From VRUE01 sp963699225 (GTDB lineage Bacteria; Actinomycetota; Thermoleophilia; Solirubrobacterales; 70-9), in contig OY969423.1 in assembly GCA_963699225.1 (NCBI GenBank), forward strand, positions 2,604,001 to 2,668,000: a stretch of 64,000 bases of DNA. The letters are read 5' to 3'. This document shows positions 56,944 through 64,000 of this stretch, one piece after another; within the stretch, counting starts at the first letter, position 1; each line of letters begins with the position of its first letter. The notes beneath the pieces were generated by a model. That model had not been told where the DNA came from and did no database searches. It saw only the letters and a list, made by a program, of their open reading frames with translations. A program made the position numbers and the translations under genes.

Positions 56944-58296
56944 ATGGATTGGCTTCAAGAAGGCGCCAACTCGTGGCAGATGACCGCCGCGACTCTGGTC
57001 GGCCTGATGAGCATTCCCGGCTTGGTCGTGCTCTACGGCGGAGTCATGCAGAAGCGCTGGTCGGTGAACTCGATGATGATGGCGTTCGTCGCGTTCGCGA
57101 TCGTGCTTGTGCTCTGGGTGCTCGTCGGTTTCAAGATGGGCTTCGGAGAGCCGATCCACGCAATCTCCGACAGCGGATTCTTCGGCAACTTCCTGGGTAA
57201 GCCGGAATCGATCCTGGGCAGCCACGATCTGCTGCAGCAGGCGCACATCCCAGAGCTGGCGGAAGAAGAATTCCTCTTCCCGCAATCGACGCTCGCGTAT
57301 TTCCAGATCGTCTTCGCGGCGATTACGCCGATCCTGATGCTGGGCTCCGTGCTCGGCCGGATCAACTTCAAGGCGTGGATCCCATTTGTCGCCCTCTGGA
57401 CGCTGCTCTGTTACACGATCAACGCCTTCCTGATCTGGGGCGGCGGCTTCTTCGCCCAGCAGGGTGCGATCGACTACTCGGGCGGTTACGTGATCCACCT
57501 CGCCGCCGGCGTCTCGGGTTTCGTCGCCGCAGCCGTGATCGGACCGCGGCTGCAGCGCGATCGCGAGGTTGACGCACCGAACAACCTGGCGATGGTCGCC
57601 GTCGGCGCGGGGCTGCTGTGGATGGGCTGGAACGGCTTCAACGGCGGTGACTGGTACAGCGCCGGCGATATCGCCGCTGCCTCGATCCTCAACACCAACC
57701 TCTGCACCGCGGTCGCCTTCCTTGTCTGGGTCGCTCTCGATTACGCCACCGGCCGCAAGCCGAGCCTGATCGGCAGCGTCAACGGCATGATCGTCGGCCT
57801 CGTTGCGATCACCCCTGGTGCCGGTTTCGTCAACGGCTGGGGCGCGATCATCATCGGCGTCGTCGCTTCCTCGCTCGTTTACTTGGCGCTCAACTATCTG
57901 AGCCGGGTGCGACCGTTCCGCAACGTCGACGACACGCTCGGGGTCGTGTACACCCACGGCTTCGCCGGTGTCGCCGGCGGCCTCCTGGTCGGGATCTTCG
58001 CCAACAAACTGATGGCCGGCGAACACGAAGGTCTGATCTCTGGCGGCGGGCTCCACCTACTCTGGGTCCAGGCTTACACGGCCGCCTGGGTGATCGTTTT
58101 CTCCGCGATCATGACCTTCATCCTGCTCAAGGTCGTGGGCCTGTTCGTGCCACTGAGGATGAGCGAGGCCGAAATGGAGGAAGGCGATATCGCCGTCCAC
58201 GGCCACGAGGTCTACCCCTCAGATGTGCCATCGCTGGGCTACCCCGATGGGGTCAGCGCGGCTGCTCCGGCCGCTCCCGCGGGAGGAAGCGTCTAA
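56944..58296 (+). CDS. amt: Ammonium transporter Amt
   Basis: 450 residues, eleven predicted helices, slightly long because of a polar C-terminal tail (GHEVYPSDVPSLGYPD and on). Amt hallmarks: the first of the twin His residues in GGYVIHLAAGVSGF, the second in VYTHGFAGVAGG, and the phenylalanine/Trp-bearing NGFNGGDWYS extracellular gate. It conducts ammonium into the cell. No GlnK/PII gene adjoins it, an unusual absence since amt-glnK pairing is typical. Confidence 0.95.
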   Translation: MDWLQEGANSWQMTAATLVGLMSIPGLVVLYGGVMQKRWSVNSMMMAFVAFAIVLVLWVLVGFKMGFGEPIHAISDSGFFGNFLGKPESILGSHDLLQQAHIPELAEEEFLFPQSTLAYFQIVFAAITPILMLGSVLGRINFKAWIPFVALWTLLCYTINAFLIWGGGFFAQQGAIDYSGGYVIHLAAGVSGFVAAAVIGPRLQRDREVDAPNNLAMVAVGAGLLWMGWNGFNGGDWYSAGDIAAASILNTNLCTAVAFLVWVALDYATGRKPSLIGSVNGMIVGLVAITPGAGFVNGWGAIIIGVVASSLVYLALNYLSRVRPFRNVDDTLGVVYTHGFAGVAGGLLVGIFANKLMAGEHEGLISGGGLHLLWVQAYTAAWVIVFSAIMTFILLKVVGLFVPLRMSEAEMEEGDIAVHGHEVYPSDVPSLGYPDGVSAAAPAAPAGGSV

Positions 58297-58343
58297 CCAG
58301 ACGGCCGGGCCGTGGCTGGCGGCCCGGAGCGAGAAGAGACAAG

Positions 58344-58375
58344 GAACCGCCCCCGCACTCTCCCGGGGGCGGTTC
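58344..58375 (+). terminator. Hairpin after amt
   Basis: 11-base-pair perfect stem (58344-58354 with 58365-58375) with a 10-base loop and no T run downstream. Between convergent amt and LysR genes, so it can serve both strands. Confidence 0.6.
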
Positions 58376-58386
58376 TGCGTCTGAGG

Positions 58387-59304
58387 TCAGTCGGCCACCT
58401 TGGTGTGGGAGCGCGCGACCTCGCGCAGGGTGTCGAGCAGGGTCGCCACCGCCGGCGTCACCGGCGCGCCGCGGCGTGTTGCGGCGAAGACCTTACGCAC
58501 GGGGCTCTGTGGGTGCAGCGCGCGGACGCGGATATCGGCCCGCACGGCGGAGAGCGCTAGCTGCGGGACCAGGCCGACGCCGACGCCGGCCGCGACAAGG
58601 CCCTGGACGGTCTGATAGTCGTCGCTCTCGAAGGAGACCCGCGGCTCGAAGCCGGCGGCGTGGCAGGAGCGAACCACGTGGCGGGCGCAAGGGCCGGAGA
58701 CCGAGGTCTGCACCCACGACTCCTCGCGCAGGTCCTCGAGCCGAACCTGGCGGCGGCGGGCGAGGGGGTGGGCGGTTTGCAGGGCGAGGTGAAGCGGGTC
58801 CTCGAGTAGCTCGAAGCGCCGGATGCCGGTGGCGAGGCGCTCGCCGACGCCCTCGAATTCGTAGAGCAGGGCGAGGTCGAACTCCCCGCCCCGCAAGCGC
58901 GGCGCGATCTCCTCCGGCTCGCCCTCGGCCAGGGTCACTTCGACGCCGGGGTGCCCGGCGCTGAAGGCGGCGATCGCCTGCGGAACCAGCGTTGCGCCGG
59001 CGCTGGGGAAGGAGGCGATGCGCAGCCGCCCCGCCTCTCCGCCGGCGATCGCGGCGAGCTCGGTCTCGGCGGCTTCCATGCGACCGAGGATGCCCTCGGC
59101 GTGGGTGACCAGCGCAGCCCCGGCCGCGGTCGGTCGCACGCCGCCGCGGTCGCGCTCGATCAGGGTCGCGCCGACCTCGCCCTCGAGCGTCGCGATCGCC
59201 TGCGAGACCGCCGATTGAGAGTAGGAGAGCGCGTCGGCGGCGGCTGAGAAGGAGCCGCTCCTCGCCACCTCCCTGAGCACGTTGAGGCGAGCGGCGTTGA
59301 GCAT
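58387..59304 (-). CDS. LysR-family transcriptional regulator
   Basis: 305 residues from the ATG at 59304. The N-terminal HTH is LNVLREVARSGSFSAAADAL, SYSQSAVSQAIATLEGEVG, followed by a substrate-binding domain of the periplasmic-binding type (GRLRIASFPSAGATLVPQAI). A palindrome over its start suggests autoregulation. The divergent neighbour is a universal stress protein. Confidence 0.9.
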   Translation of the reverse strand: MLNAARLNVLREVARSGSFSAAADALSYSQSAVSQAIATLEGEVGATLIERDRGGVRPTAAGAALVTHAEGILGRMEAAETELAAIAGGEAGRLRIASFPSAGATLVPQAIAAFSAGHPGVEVTLAEGEPEEIAPRLRGGEFDLALLYEFEGVGERLATGIRRFELLEDPLHLALQTAHPLARRRQVRLEDLREESWVQTSVSGPCARHVVRSCHAAGFEPRVSFESDDYQTVQGLVAAGVGVGLVPQLALSAVRADIRVRALHPQSPVRKVFAATRRGAPVTPAVATLLDTLREVARSHTKVAD

Positions 59305-59317
59305 AAGCAAAGCTTAT
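59303..59317. promoter_or_regulatory. Palindrome over the LysR start, ATAAGC-AAA-GCTTAT
   Basis: Two perfect 6-base arms with a 3-base centre overlap the LysR start codon. It fits the T-N11-A type of LysR operator in general form. Autorepression is plausible. Confidence 0.5.
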
Positions 59318-59415
59318 CGTCAACATGAGGATTAACAGTTGTGATGATCCAAGGAGAGTGCGACTATCGGCGCGAACTTCGATTCAACGCCGACAACCTC
59401 TTCAAGGAGAATCCG

Positions 59416-60141
59416 ATGGCCACTCGCATCATCGTTTCCTACGACGACACCGACAACGACCGCGACGCGCTCGCATTTGGCCGCCTGCTCGCCTTCAGCG
59501 GCGCCGACCTCTCGCTCGCTTACGTCCGCCACTCCCAGGGCGGGGCGCTGGAGGAGAAGGAGGCTGAGGACCTGCTCGCCCGTGGCGCCGAATCGGTTGG
59601 CGCTCCCGACATGCCGCGCCACGTCGTCGTCAACCCCGGCACCAGCGTCGGCCTCGCTGAGCTGGCCGAGCGCGAGAACGCCGACGTGATCGTCTTCGGC
59701 TCGGAGTACCGCACCGCGCCGGGCACGGTCAAGCCGGGCATCCCCGCCCACAAGCTGCTGCTTGGCGGCCCGGCGGCGATCGCCGTCGCTCCGGCCGGCC
59801 TCCGCGACAACCCCTCGGTCAGCATCAACACGATCGGGGTCATCGACGAGGGCGATCCGGCTGCCCGCCAGACCGCGGAGAGCCTCGCCGCGGCGCTCGG
59901 CGCTACGGTCGCCGAGCGCGCCGGCGCCGGCCACATCGACCTGCTCGTGGTTGGCTCGCGCCCCGAGTCGCCGGCCGGGAAAGTGACCCTCAGTGCCGCC
60001 AGCGACTACGCGGTCGAGACCGCCAGCTTCCCGGTGTTGGTCGTGCCGCGCGGTCGCCCGGTCGAGTTCTCCTCGGCCTCTCCGGGGGCGTCGAACGATC
60101 CCGACGAGTCGGCTGGCCCGGCTGAGCCGGCGGTCGCCTAG
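59416..60141 (+). CDS. Universal stress protein (UspA family)
   Basis: 241 residues from the ATG at 59416 with AAGGAGA five bases before. The first Usp domain reads RIIVSYDDTDNDRDALAFGR through GSEYRTAPGTVKPGIPAHKL, with a GS/GG-type nucleotide loop, and the second half (about 140-215) is a degenerate copy (VGSRPESPAGKVTLSAASDY). An ATP-binding stress protein is likely. A LysR gene is divergent to it. Confidence 0.85.
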   Translation: MATRIIVSYDDTDNDRDALAFGRLLAFSGADLSLAYVRHSQGGALEEKEAEDLLARGAESVGAPDMPRHVVVNPGTSVGLAELAERENADVIVFGSEYRTAPGTVKPGIPAHKLLLGGPAAIAVAPAGLRDNPSVSINTIGVIDEGDPAARQTAESLAAALGATVAERAGAGHIDLLVVGSRPESPAGKVTLSAASDYAVETASFPVLVVPRGRPVEFSSASPGASNDPDESAGPAEPAVA

Positions 60142-60581
60142 GGCTTCTTGACGATGAGGATCACGGCCGCGATCGCCGGATCGCGGCCGTCGATCCGATT
60201 CCGGGCCTCGGTCCAGGCGATCGGGCTCGCTGCCTGACCCTCGAGCAGCTTGCCGAGCGCGACATCGGACTGCTCGGCCTCGATCACGAAGGCGTCGGGC
60301 AAATCGGGGGGTGGAGCTGCGGCCAGCTCGCGTTGGGTGACCTCCTCGCTTGCTCGCTCAGCGTTGGACCAACCCTGGCCGAAGGCAAGGTCAGGCCCGT
60401 CGAGGTGCGGTCCCTCGAGGATCTTCAGCTTGCTTTCCGCCGGCTGCCATTCCTGTTCTCCGAGCTCGACCGGCAGGTCCTCGAGCCACGGCGCGATCAC
60501 CTCGGCCGTCAGTTGCTCGCGGCTGAGGTTGAAGGAGCGGGCGTGCTTGATGCCGTTGCTGAGCTCAACGTGGAAGGCCAC
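60138..60581 (-). CDS. Hypothetical protein, helix-rich
   Basis: 147 residues from a GTG. A beta/alpha N-terminus (MAFHVELSNGIKHARSFNLS) is followed by a stretch like a tRNA or regulator linker, then a helical C-terminus (RIDGRDPAIAAVILIVKKP). I do not recognise a domain. It overlaps the UspA gene end by four bases and starts 11 bases from the HAD gene. Confidence 0.5.
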   Translation of the reverse strand: MAFHVELSNGIKHARSFNLSREQLTAEVIAPWLEDLPVELGEQEWQPAESKLKILEGPHLDGPDLAFGQGWSNAERASEEVTQRELAAAPPPDLPDAFVIEAEQSDVALGKLLEGQAASPIAWTEARNRIDGRDPAIAAVILIVKKP

Positions 60582-60592
60582 GTGACAACCAT

Positions 60593-61261
60593 ATGCTCAC
60601 GGCGATGGAGATACCCCTGCCCGCTGCCGTTGTCTTCGACAACGACGGCCTTCTGCTCGACACCGAGTCGGTCTGGACCCGCGCCGAGCAGGATCTCTTC
60701 GAGCGCCGCAACCTCGAGTTCACGCCCCAGCACAAGCGCGAGCTGGTCGGTACCTCGGCCGAGATCGCCGGTGGCATCCTCGAGCAGCGCCTGGGCGAGC
60801 CCGGCCGCGCCGCTGAGCTGATCGAGGAGCTGAACGAGCTGGTCGTTGCCGAGCTCGAGCACGGGGTAGAGGCGATGCTGGGGGCGGCGGATCTCCTGCA
60901 CCGTCTAAAGCGGCGCGGTACCCCGATCGGCCTCGTCTCCAACTCGCCATTGCCCTTCGTCAAACGCTCGCTGGAGATCGTCGGCTTCGTCGACCACTTC
61001 GACGTCGTGCTCAGCGCCCACGAAGTAGCAGCGCCGAAGCCGGCGCCCGATCCCTACCTGGAGGCCTGCCGCCGCCTCGGCGTTGAGCCGGGACCGGACG
61101 TGATCGCGCTGGAGGACTCGCCGACAGGAGTGGCCGCGGCGCGCGCCGCCGGCCTCACGGTGATCGGAGTTCCCTCCCTAGAGGGGATCGAGCTGGCGGA
61201 AGCGCACGCAATCGCCGAGTCGCTGATGGACTCGGTTGTCACCCGTCACCTGGCTCTCTAG
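60593..61261 (+). CDS. HAD-family phosphatase (beta-phosphoglucomutase-like)
   Basis: 222 residues. HAD motifs: I FDNDGLLLDTES (an unusual DND in place of DxD), II SNS (IGLVSNSPLPF), III Lys in APKPAPDPYLEACR and IV LEDSPTGVAAARAAG. Cap domain sits between I and II. It probably dephosphorylates a small sugar phosphate. The motif I reading FDNDG keeps the first nucleophile Asp and the acid/base Asp. ATG at 60605 is a second possible start. Confidence 0.88.
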   Translation: MLTAMEIPLPAAVVFDNDGLLLDTESVWTRAEQDLFERRNLEFTPQHKRELVGTSAEIAGGILEQRLGEPGRAAELIEELNELVVAELEHGVEAMLGAADLLHRLKRRGTPIGLVSNSPLPFVKRSLEIVGFVDHFDVVLSAHEVAAPKPAPDPYLEACRRLGVEPGPDVIALEDSPTGVAAARAAGLTVIGVPSLEGIELAEAHAIAESLMDSVVTRHLAL

Positions 61262-62127
61262 CTGCCGAGCACGCGGCGGCGGCGCAGCACGCGCTCGGAG
61301 GTGGCGAGGAGCTCGCCGAGCGATATGACCTGCTCGGAGTCCAGACCGGCGTTGAGGGCGGCGTTTGCGAGCTCGCCTGCCTCGTGGCGGCGGGCAGCAA
61401 GCGTTGCCATGTCCTCTTCGTGGCCGGAATCGCCGAGCGTCCCTCGCAGCTCGACCAAGAGCGCCTCGAGGCCGACGCGGAGCTGCAGCGCTGCCTCGCG
61501 GTGGCGGCCGGCGTTGAAGTCGGCACGGGCGCGGAGGAGCAACGTCTCGCAAGTGTCTAGCTGCTCGCGACCGCCGAGGACGGCGGCGAGGCGCTGTTGT
61601 GGGCGCAGCTCTTCGTCGCGCTGGCGACGGCGGGAGGTGGGGCCGAGGCCAGGATCGACCTGATGAGCGGAGGTGAAGGCGCCATCGACTAGAGCCTCGC
61701 CGCCGCCGAAGCCGATTCGGACCACGACCGCTCGCGCTGGGGTCACGGTCTGCGGGTAGGGGTCGCCACTGGCCACCGACTGGGTGTGCAGGGCCTGGTT
61801 GAGCTCGTCTATTCCCTGCTCGACCAGCCGATCGATTGCCTCCTCCGAGGCGGTGGTTTGGCTCAGCCAGGCCTCGGCTGCCTGCTCGTCCTCGAACTCA
61901 TCGAAGGCCAGCACCACCGTTGCCCGTGCCACTGGCAGCTCTGGCGGCGGCTCGCCAATCTCGGCGCCCCTGGGGCGCTTGCGCCGCCGCCGAGCCGGGG
62001 GAGGGGCACCGAGGGTCTCGATCACGAGCACCTGCTCGCGGCCGCCGTCACGGACCAGGTAGCGGCCGTCGGCGACCGCGAGCGCGCCGGCGAAATCAAA
62101 CTGGATGAATCCGAAGAGGCGGGTCAA
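61258..62127 (-). CDS. Hypothetical protein, acidic with helical C-terminus
   Basis: 289 residues from a TTG. The first 70 residues resemble a small domain around FGFIQFDFAGALAVADGRYL, followed by a basic Pro-rich linker (PPPARRRRKRPRG), then an acidic helical middle and a region rich in charged repeats ending in a DNA- or protein-contacting helix (LEALLVELRGTLGDSGHEED). No family recognised. It is convergent with the HAD gene and upstream-coupled to the peptidoglycan-active protein by 22 bases. Confidence 0.55.
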   Translation of the reverse strand: MTRLFGFIQFDFAGALAVADGRYLVRDGGREQVLVIETLGAPPPARRRRKRPRGAEIGEPPPELPVARATVVLAFDEFEDEQAAEAWLSQTTASEEAIDRLVEQGIDELNQALHTQSVASGDPYPQTVTPARAVVVRIGFGGGEALVDGAFTSAHQVDPGLGPTSRRRQRDEELRPQQRLAAVLGGREQLDTCETLLLRARADFNAGRHREAALQLRVGLEALLVELRGTLGDSGHEEDMATLAARRHEAGELANAALNAGLDSEQVISLGELLATSERVLRRRRVLGS

Positions 62128-62149
62128 AGACCCAATTCTGCCGGGGGTC

Positions 62150-64000
62150 TCAGTCGCCGGCGCCCGCTTTGCCGTTGCCGCCGTTCTTGCTTTGGCTGTC
62201 GGGCAGCGCGTATTGCGACGGTGTCGGCGAGACGCGGGGGTTCTTGATTTCGTCGAGGCGATTGGTCAGCCGCTGCCACTGGTCCGGTTTAAGCAGCGCG
62301 TTGAACTGTTGATCAAAGGGACCGGTGATCGGGTGGTAACCGATGTGCACATGGTCGTAGTGATCAGGCAGGGCGAAGCTGGTTTCACCCGGCAGGTCCT
62401 CGAGCGAGATCACCTGGTGGGGGTGCATCGTGCCCTGCAACTGCAAGACGTCGCGAATCAGCTGGTCGGTGAGCGTTCCCGGGCCCTGGTGCCCGGTGAC
62501 CGGCACGCCGTCGATGACGGCGATGTCGACCGCGTCGCCGCTGCTGTGCTCGGAAACGTAACCCGATGAGCTCATGATGCTGTGACCGCACTTGAGCGAG
62601 GTGATCGTCAGCTTGTAGCCCTTGGAGACCAGGTACTCGAGTACCGCCAAGACACGGCGGTCGATCTGGCCGGTGGCGATGTCTTCGCGGCCGCATTCGT
62701 AGATGTCGAGGGCTTTGTCGGCGAGGACGCGCTTCTGCAGCTCCTCCTTGGAGAGGAGAAGGACGCCGGCGCCACTGAGGTCTTCGGAAAGCGGGTTCTT
62801 ACCGTCGGCCCGGTAGATCGCCGTTGCCTCGAGCAGCTTCCAGCCGTCGAGGATCGGCTTCGGATCGATCTCGGGCGCGCCCCTGCCGGCAGGCCGGATG
62901 GCGAAGTTGATGTGAGGATCGACGCCTTCCTGGGCGGAACCGATTCGGGCGAGGACGGTGCCAGCTATAACCTTCGACCCGACCTTGAGAGTTCCATCTT
63001 CGCTGCTGGTCGGGCTATCGACTTCGGGTGTTTCGCCACCCTTGTCGGTACTGCCGTCCGAGCGGCCCGGAAGCGCCCGCAGGCGCGGCCGCAAGTCTTC
63101 GCTTTCGACCGGCAGGCGCTTCTCCTTGCCGGTTGGCATCACCACGGAACGATGCTCGCGCACGATCTGGCCGAGCTCGGCGTAGGTGTAGCGGTTGCCA
63201 TAGGCGTCCTGCAGAACCACGTAATTGCCGAGGCGCGGGGAGTTGCCGATCTTCTCGATCACGCCGTCGTTGACAGCAACGACAGGCGCCCCCTCGGCGG
63301 CAAAGATGTTGATCCCGCGCGGTGTCGGCGAGGAGGAGATGACTTCGGAGGCGTCGCCGTAGGCTGCTTCGGCGCCCGGGGTGGAGCGCTTCAGCGCTTC
63401 GCGGGCGGAGAGGTCGTCGGCGTAGCTGGCGTCGGCGGCAACCGGGAAGTGGGCGCCCTCCGTCAGGCCGGTTAGTGAGCCGACCAGATCAGTCGGCAGC
63501 TTGCCGTAAGCGCGGGCGTAGCCGAGCACCTCCTGCACGTACCAGTCAGCGTGGTTGTAGGAGTAGATCGCTTTGTACAGATCGCTGGAGCCGCCGCTGA
63601 GATTCAGGTAGTGCGCGGCAGCGCAGATCGCGTCGACGGGGTTGTAGGGATCCTTCTTGCCGTCGCCATTGGCATCGAGCCCGAACGCTTCCCAGCTGGA
63701 GGGCAAGAACTGCATCCAGCCGATTGCGCCGGCGCTGGACGGGCCCATGTTGGTGCCGAAGCCCGACTCGATCTTGTTGATCGAGGCCAGTACCTCCCAG
63801 GGGATGCCGTACTCGGTGCCGCAGGCCTGGTAGATCGGCAGTAGGAAGGGCGGAATCTCAAATGAGTCGATGACGAAGTTGGGAACGCCGATCGGCGCCG
63901 GCCCGAAGGGCGCGATCGTGGTCGTCGGGTTTGCTTCTGTCGGTGAGCCGCCGCTCGAGTACTGCGAGCCGCCGCTAGCCGCCGTATCCGCTTGCTGTAT
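62150..64000 (-). CDS. Modular peptidoglycan-active protein (partial, runs off window edge)
   Basis: 617 residues visible, open to the window edge. N-terminal lytic-transglycosylase domain: EYGIPWEVLASINKIESGFG with the catalytic Glu, then SSAGAIGWMQFLPSSW and YNHADWYVQEVLGYA. Next an M23-like domain (INIFAAEGAPVVAVNDGVIE, GNYVVLQDAYGNRYTYAELG) lacking the metal ligands, so inactive. At the C-terminus a peptidase M15-like domain with SEHSSGDAVDIAVID and DHYDHVHIGYHP keeps a His/Asp/His metal set. The enzyme could cut both glycan and cross-links. Confidence 0.82.
   Translation of the reverse strand: MQQADTAASGGSQYSSGGSPTEANPTTTIAPFGPAPIGVPNFVIDSFEIPPFLLPIYQACGTEYGIPWEVLASINKIESGFGTNMGPSSAGAIGWMQFLPSSWEAFGLDANGDGKKDPYNPVDAICAAAHYLNLSGGSSDLYKAIYSYNHADWYVQEVLGYARAYGKLPTDLVGSLTGLTEGAHFPVAADASYADDLSAREALKRSTPGAEAAYGDASEVISSSPTPRGINIFAAEGAPVVAVNDGVIEKIGNSPRLGNYVVLQDAYGNRYTYAELGQIVREHRSVVMPTGKEKRLPVESEDLRPRLRALPGRSDGSTDKGGETPEVDSPTSSEDGTLKVGSKVIAGTVLARIGSAQEGVDPHINFAIRPAGRGAPEIDPKPILDGWKLLEATAIYRADGKNPLSEDLSGAGVLLLSKEELQKRVLADKALDIYECGREDIATGQIDRRVLAVLEYLVSKGYKLTITSLKCGHSIMSSSGYVSEHSSGDAVDIAVIDGVPVTGHQGPGTLTDQLIRDVLQLQGTMHPHQVISLEDLPGETSFALPDHYDHVHIGYHPITGPFDQQFNALLKPDQWQRLTNRLDEIKNPRVSPTPSQYALPDSQSKNGGNGKAGAGD

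Noticed and set aside
1..64000. CRISPR array, tRNA, rRNA or integrated phage
   Set aside because: No regular direct repeats, no clover-leaf with CCA-type end, no rRNA-like sequence and no phage structural genes were seen.

Overview
The window is a high-GC stretch of bacterial chromosome. Many GTG and TTG starts, overlapping ATGA/GTGA junctions, an actinobacterial-type integration host factor (9507-9863), an F420-type luciferase-like oxidoreductase and Cys-rich FxF-type C-terminal modules on secreted proteins point to Actinomycetota, most likely class Thermoleophilia (Solirubrobacterales or a relative). That placement is inference from gene content. I see no rRNA, tRNA, CRISPR array, prophage or complete insertion sequence, and no gene-free stretch longer than 300 bases.

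Layout. 1-2073: start of an aldehyde dehydrogenase, a PQQ-type sugar dehydrogenase lipoprotein and an unknown lipoprotein. 2176-8543: a tightly coupled run of two MlaE/YrbE permeases, an MlaF-type ATPase, an RND/MMPL permease, a membrane thioredoxin-like protein and a B3/B4-domain protein; it looks like a lipid or hydrophobic-compound export unit. 9507-13777: integration host factor, a serine palmitoyltransferase-like enzyme facing a GNAT-like acyltransferase (a candidate ceramide module), and an AlkA-type glycosylase. 13833-20187: a PAS-GAF-GGDEF-EAL protein, an NMT1/ThiY-type ABC importer, and a TauE/SafE exporter with a cysteine-free Rrf2 regulator. 20191-26014: CoxE/MoxR pair, a lipoprotein and two cation antiporters. 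26045-28722: a small accessory islet (Mrr_N-type regulator, Doc toxin-antitoxin, unknown protein) next to an intact and a truncated copy of a BCP peroxiredoxin.

28723-47536: acyl-CoA dehydrogenase, TypA, cold-shock protein, a subtilase-fold secreted protein with an altered triad, RecD2 helicase, a TetR/cupin pair, RlmN, a cytochrome P450 and a metallophosphoesterase. 47611-62127: a collagen-like secreted protein, a nested 115-base inverted repeat, type III glutamine synthetase, an NlpC-like protein, a TetR/DUF2339 divergent pair with a long operator, a FadN-type beta-oxidation enzyme coupled to a sirtuin, an Amt ammonium channel, LysR/UspA and several unknown proteins. 62150-64000: a modular peptidoglycan-active protein that runs off the end.

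How the genes may work together: a shared 16-base palindrome (TTGRCTGNNCAGYCAA) lies before the aldehyde dehydrogenase, the acyl-CoA dehydrogenase and the P450, suggesting one TetR-controlled route from hydroxylation to beta-oxidation, to which the FadN-type enzyme could add later steps. Nitrogen uptake and assimilation (Amt, GSIII) lie about 6 kb apart. The two most interesting candidates are the ceramide-type pair at 10118-12544 and the RBS-sequestering leader before the TauE/SafE gene at 18725-18777.
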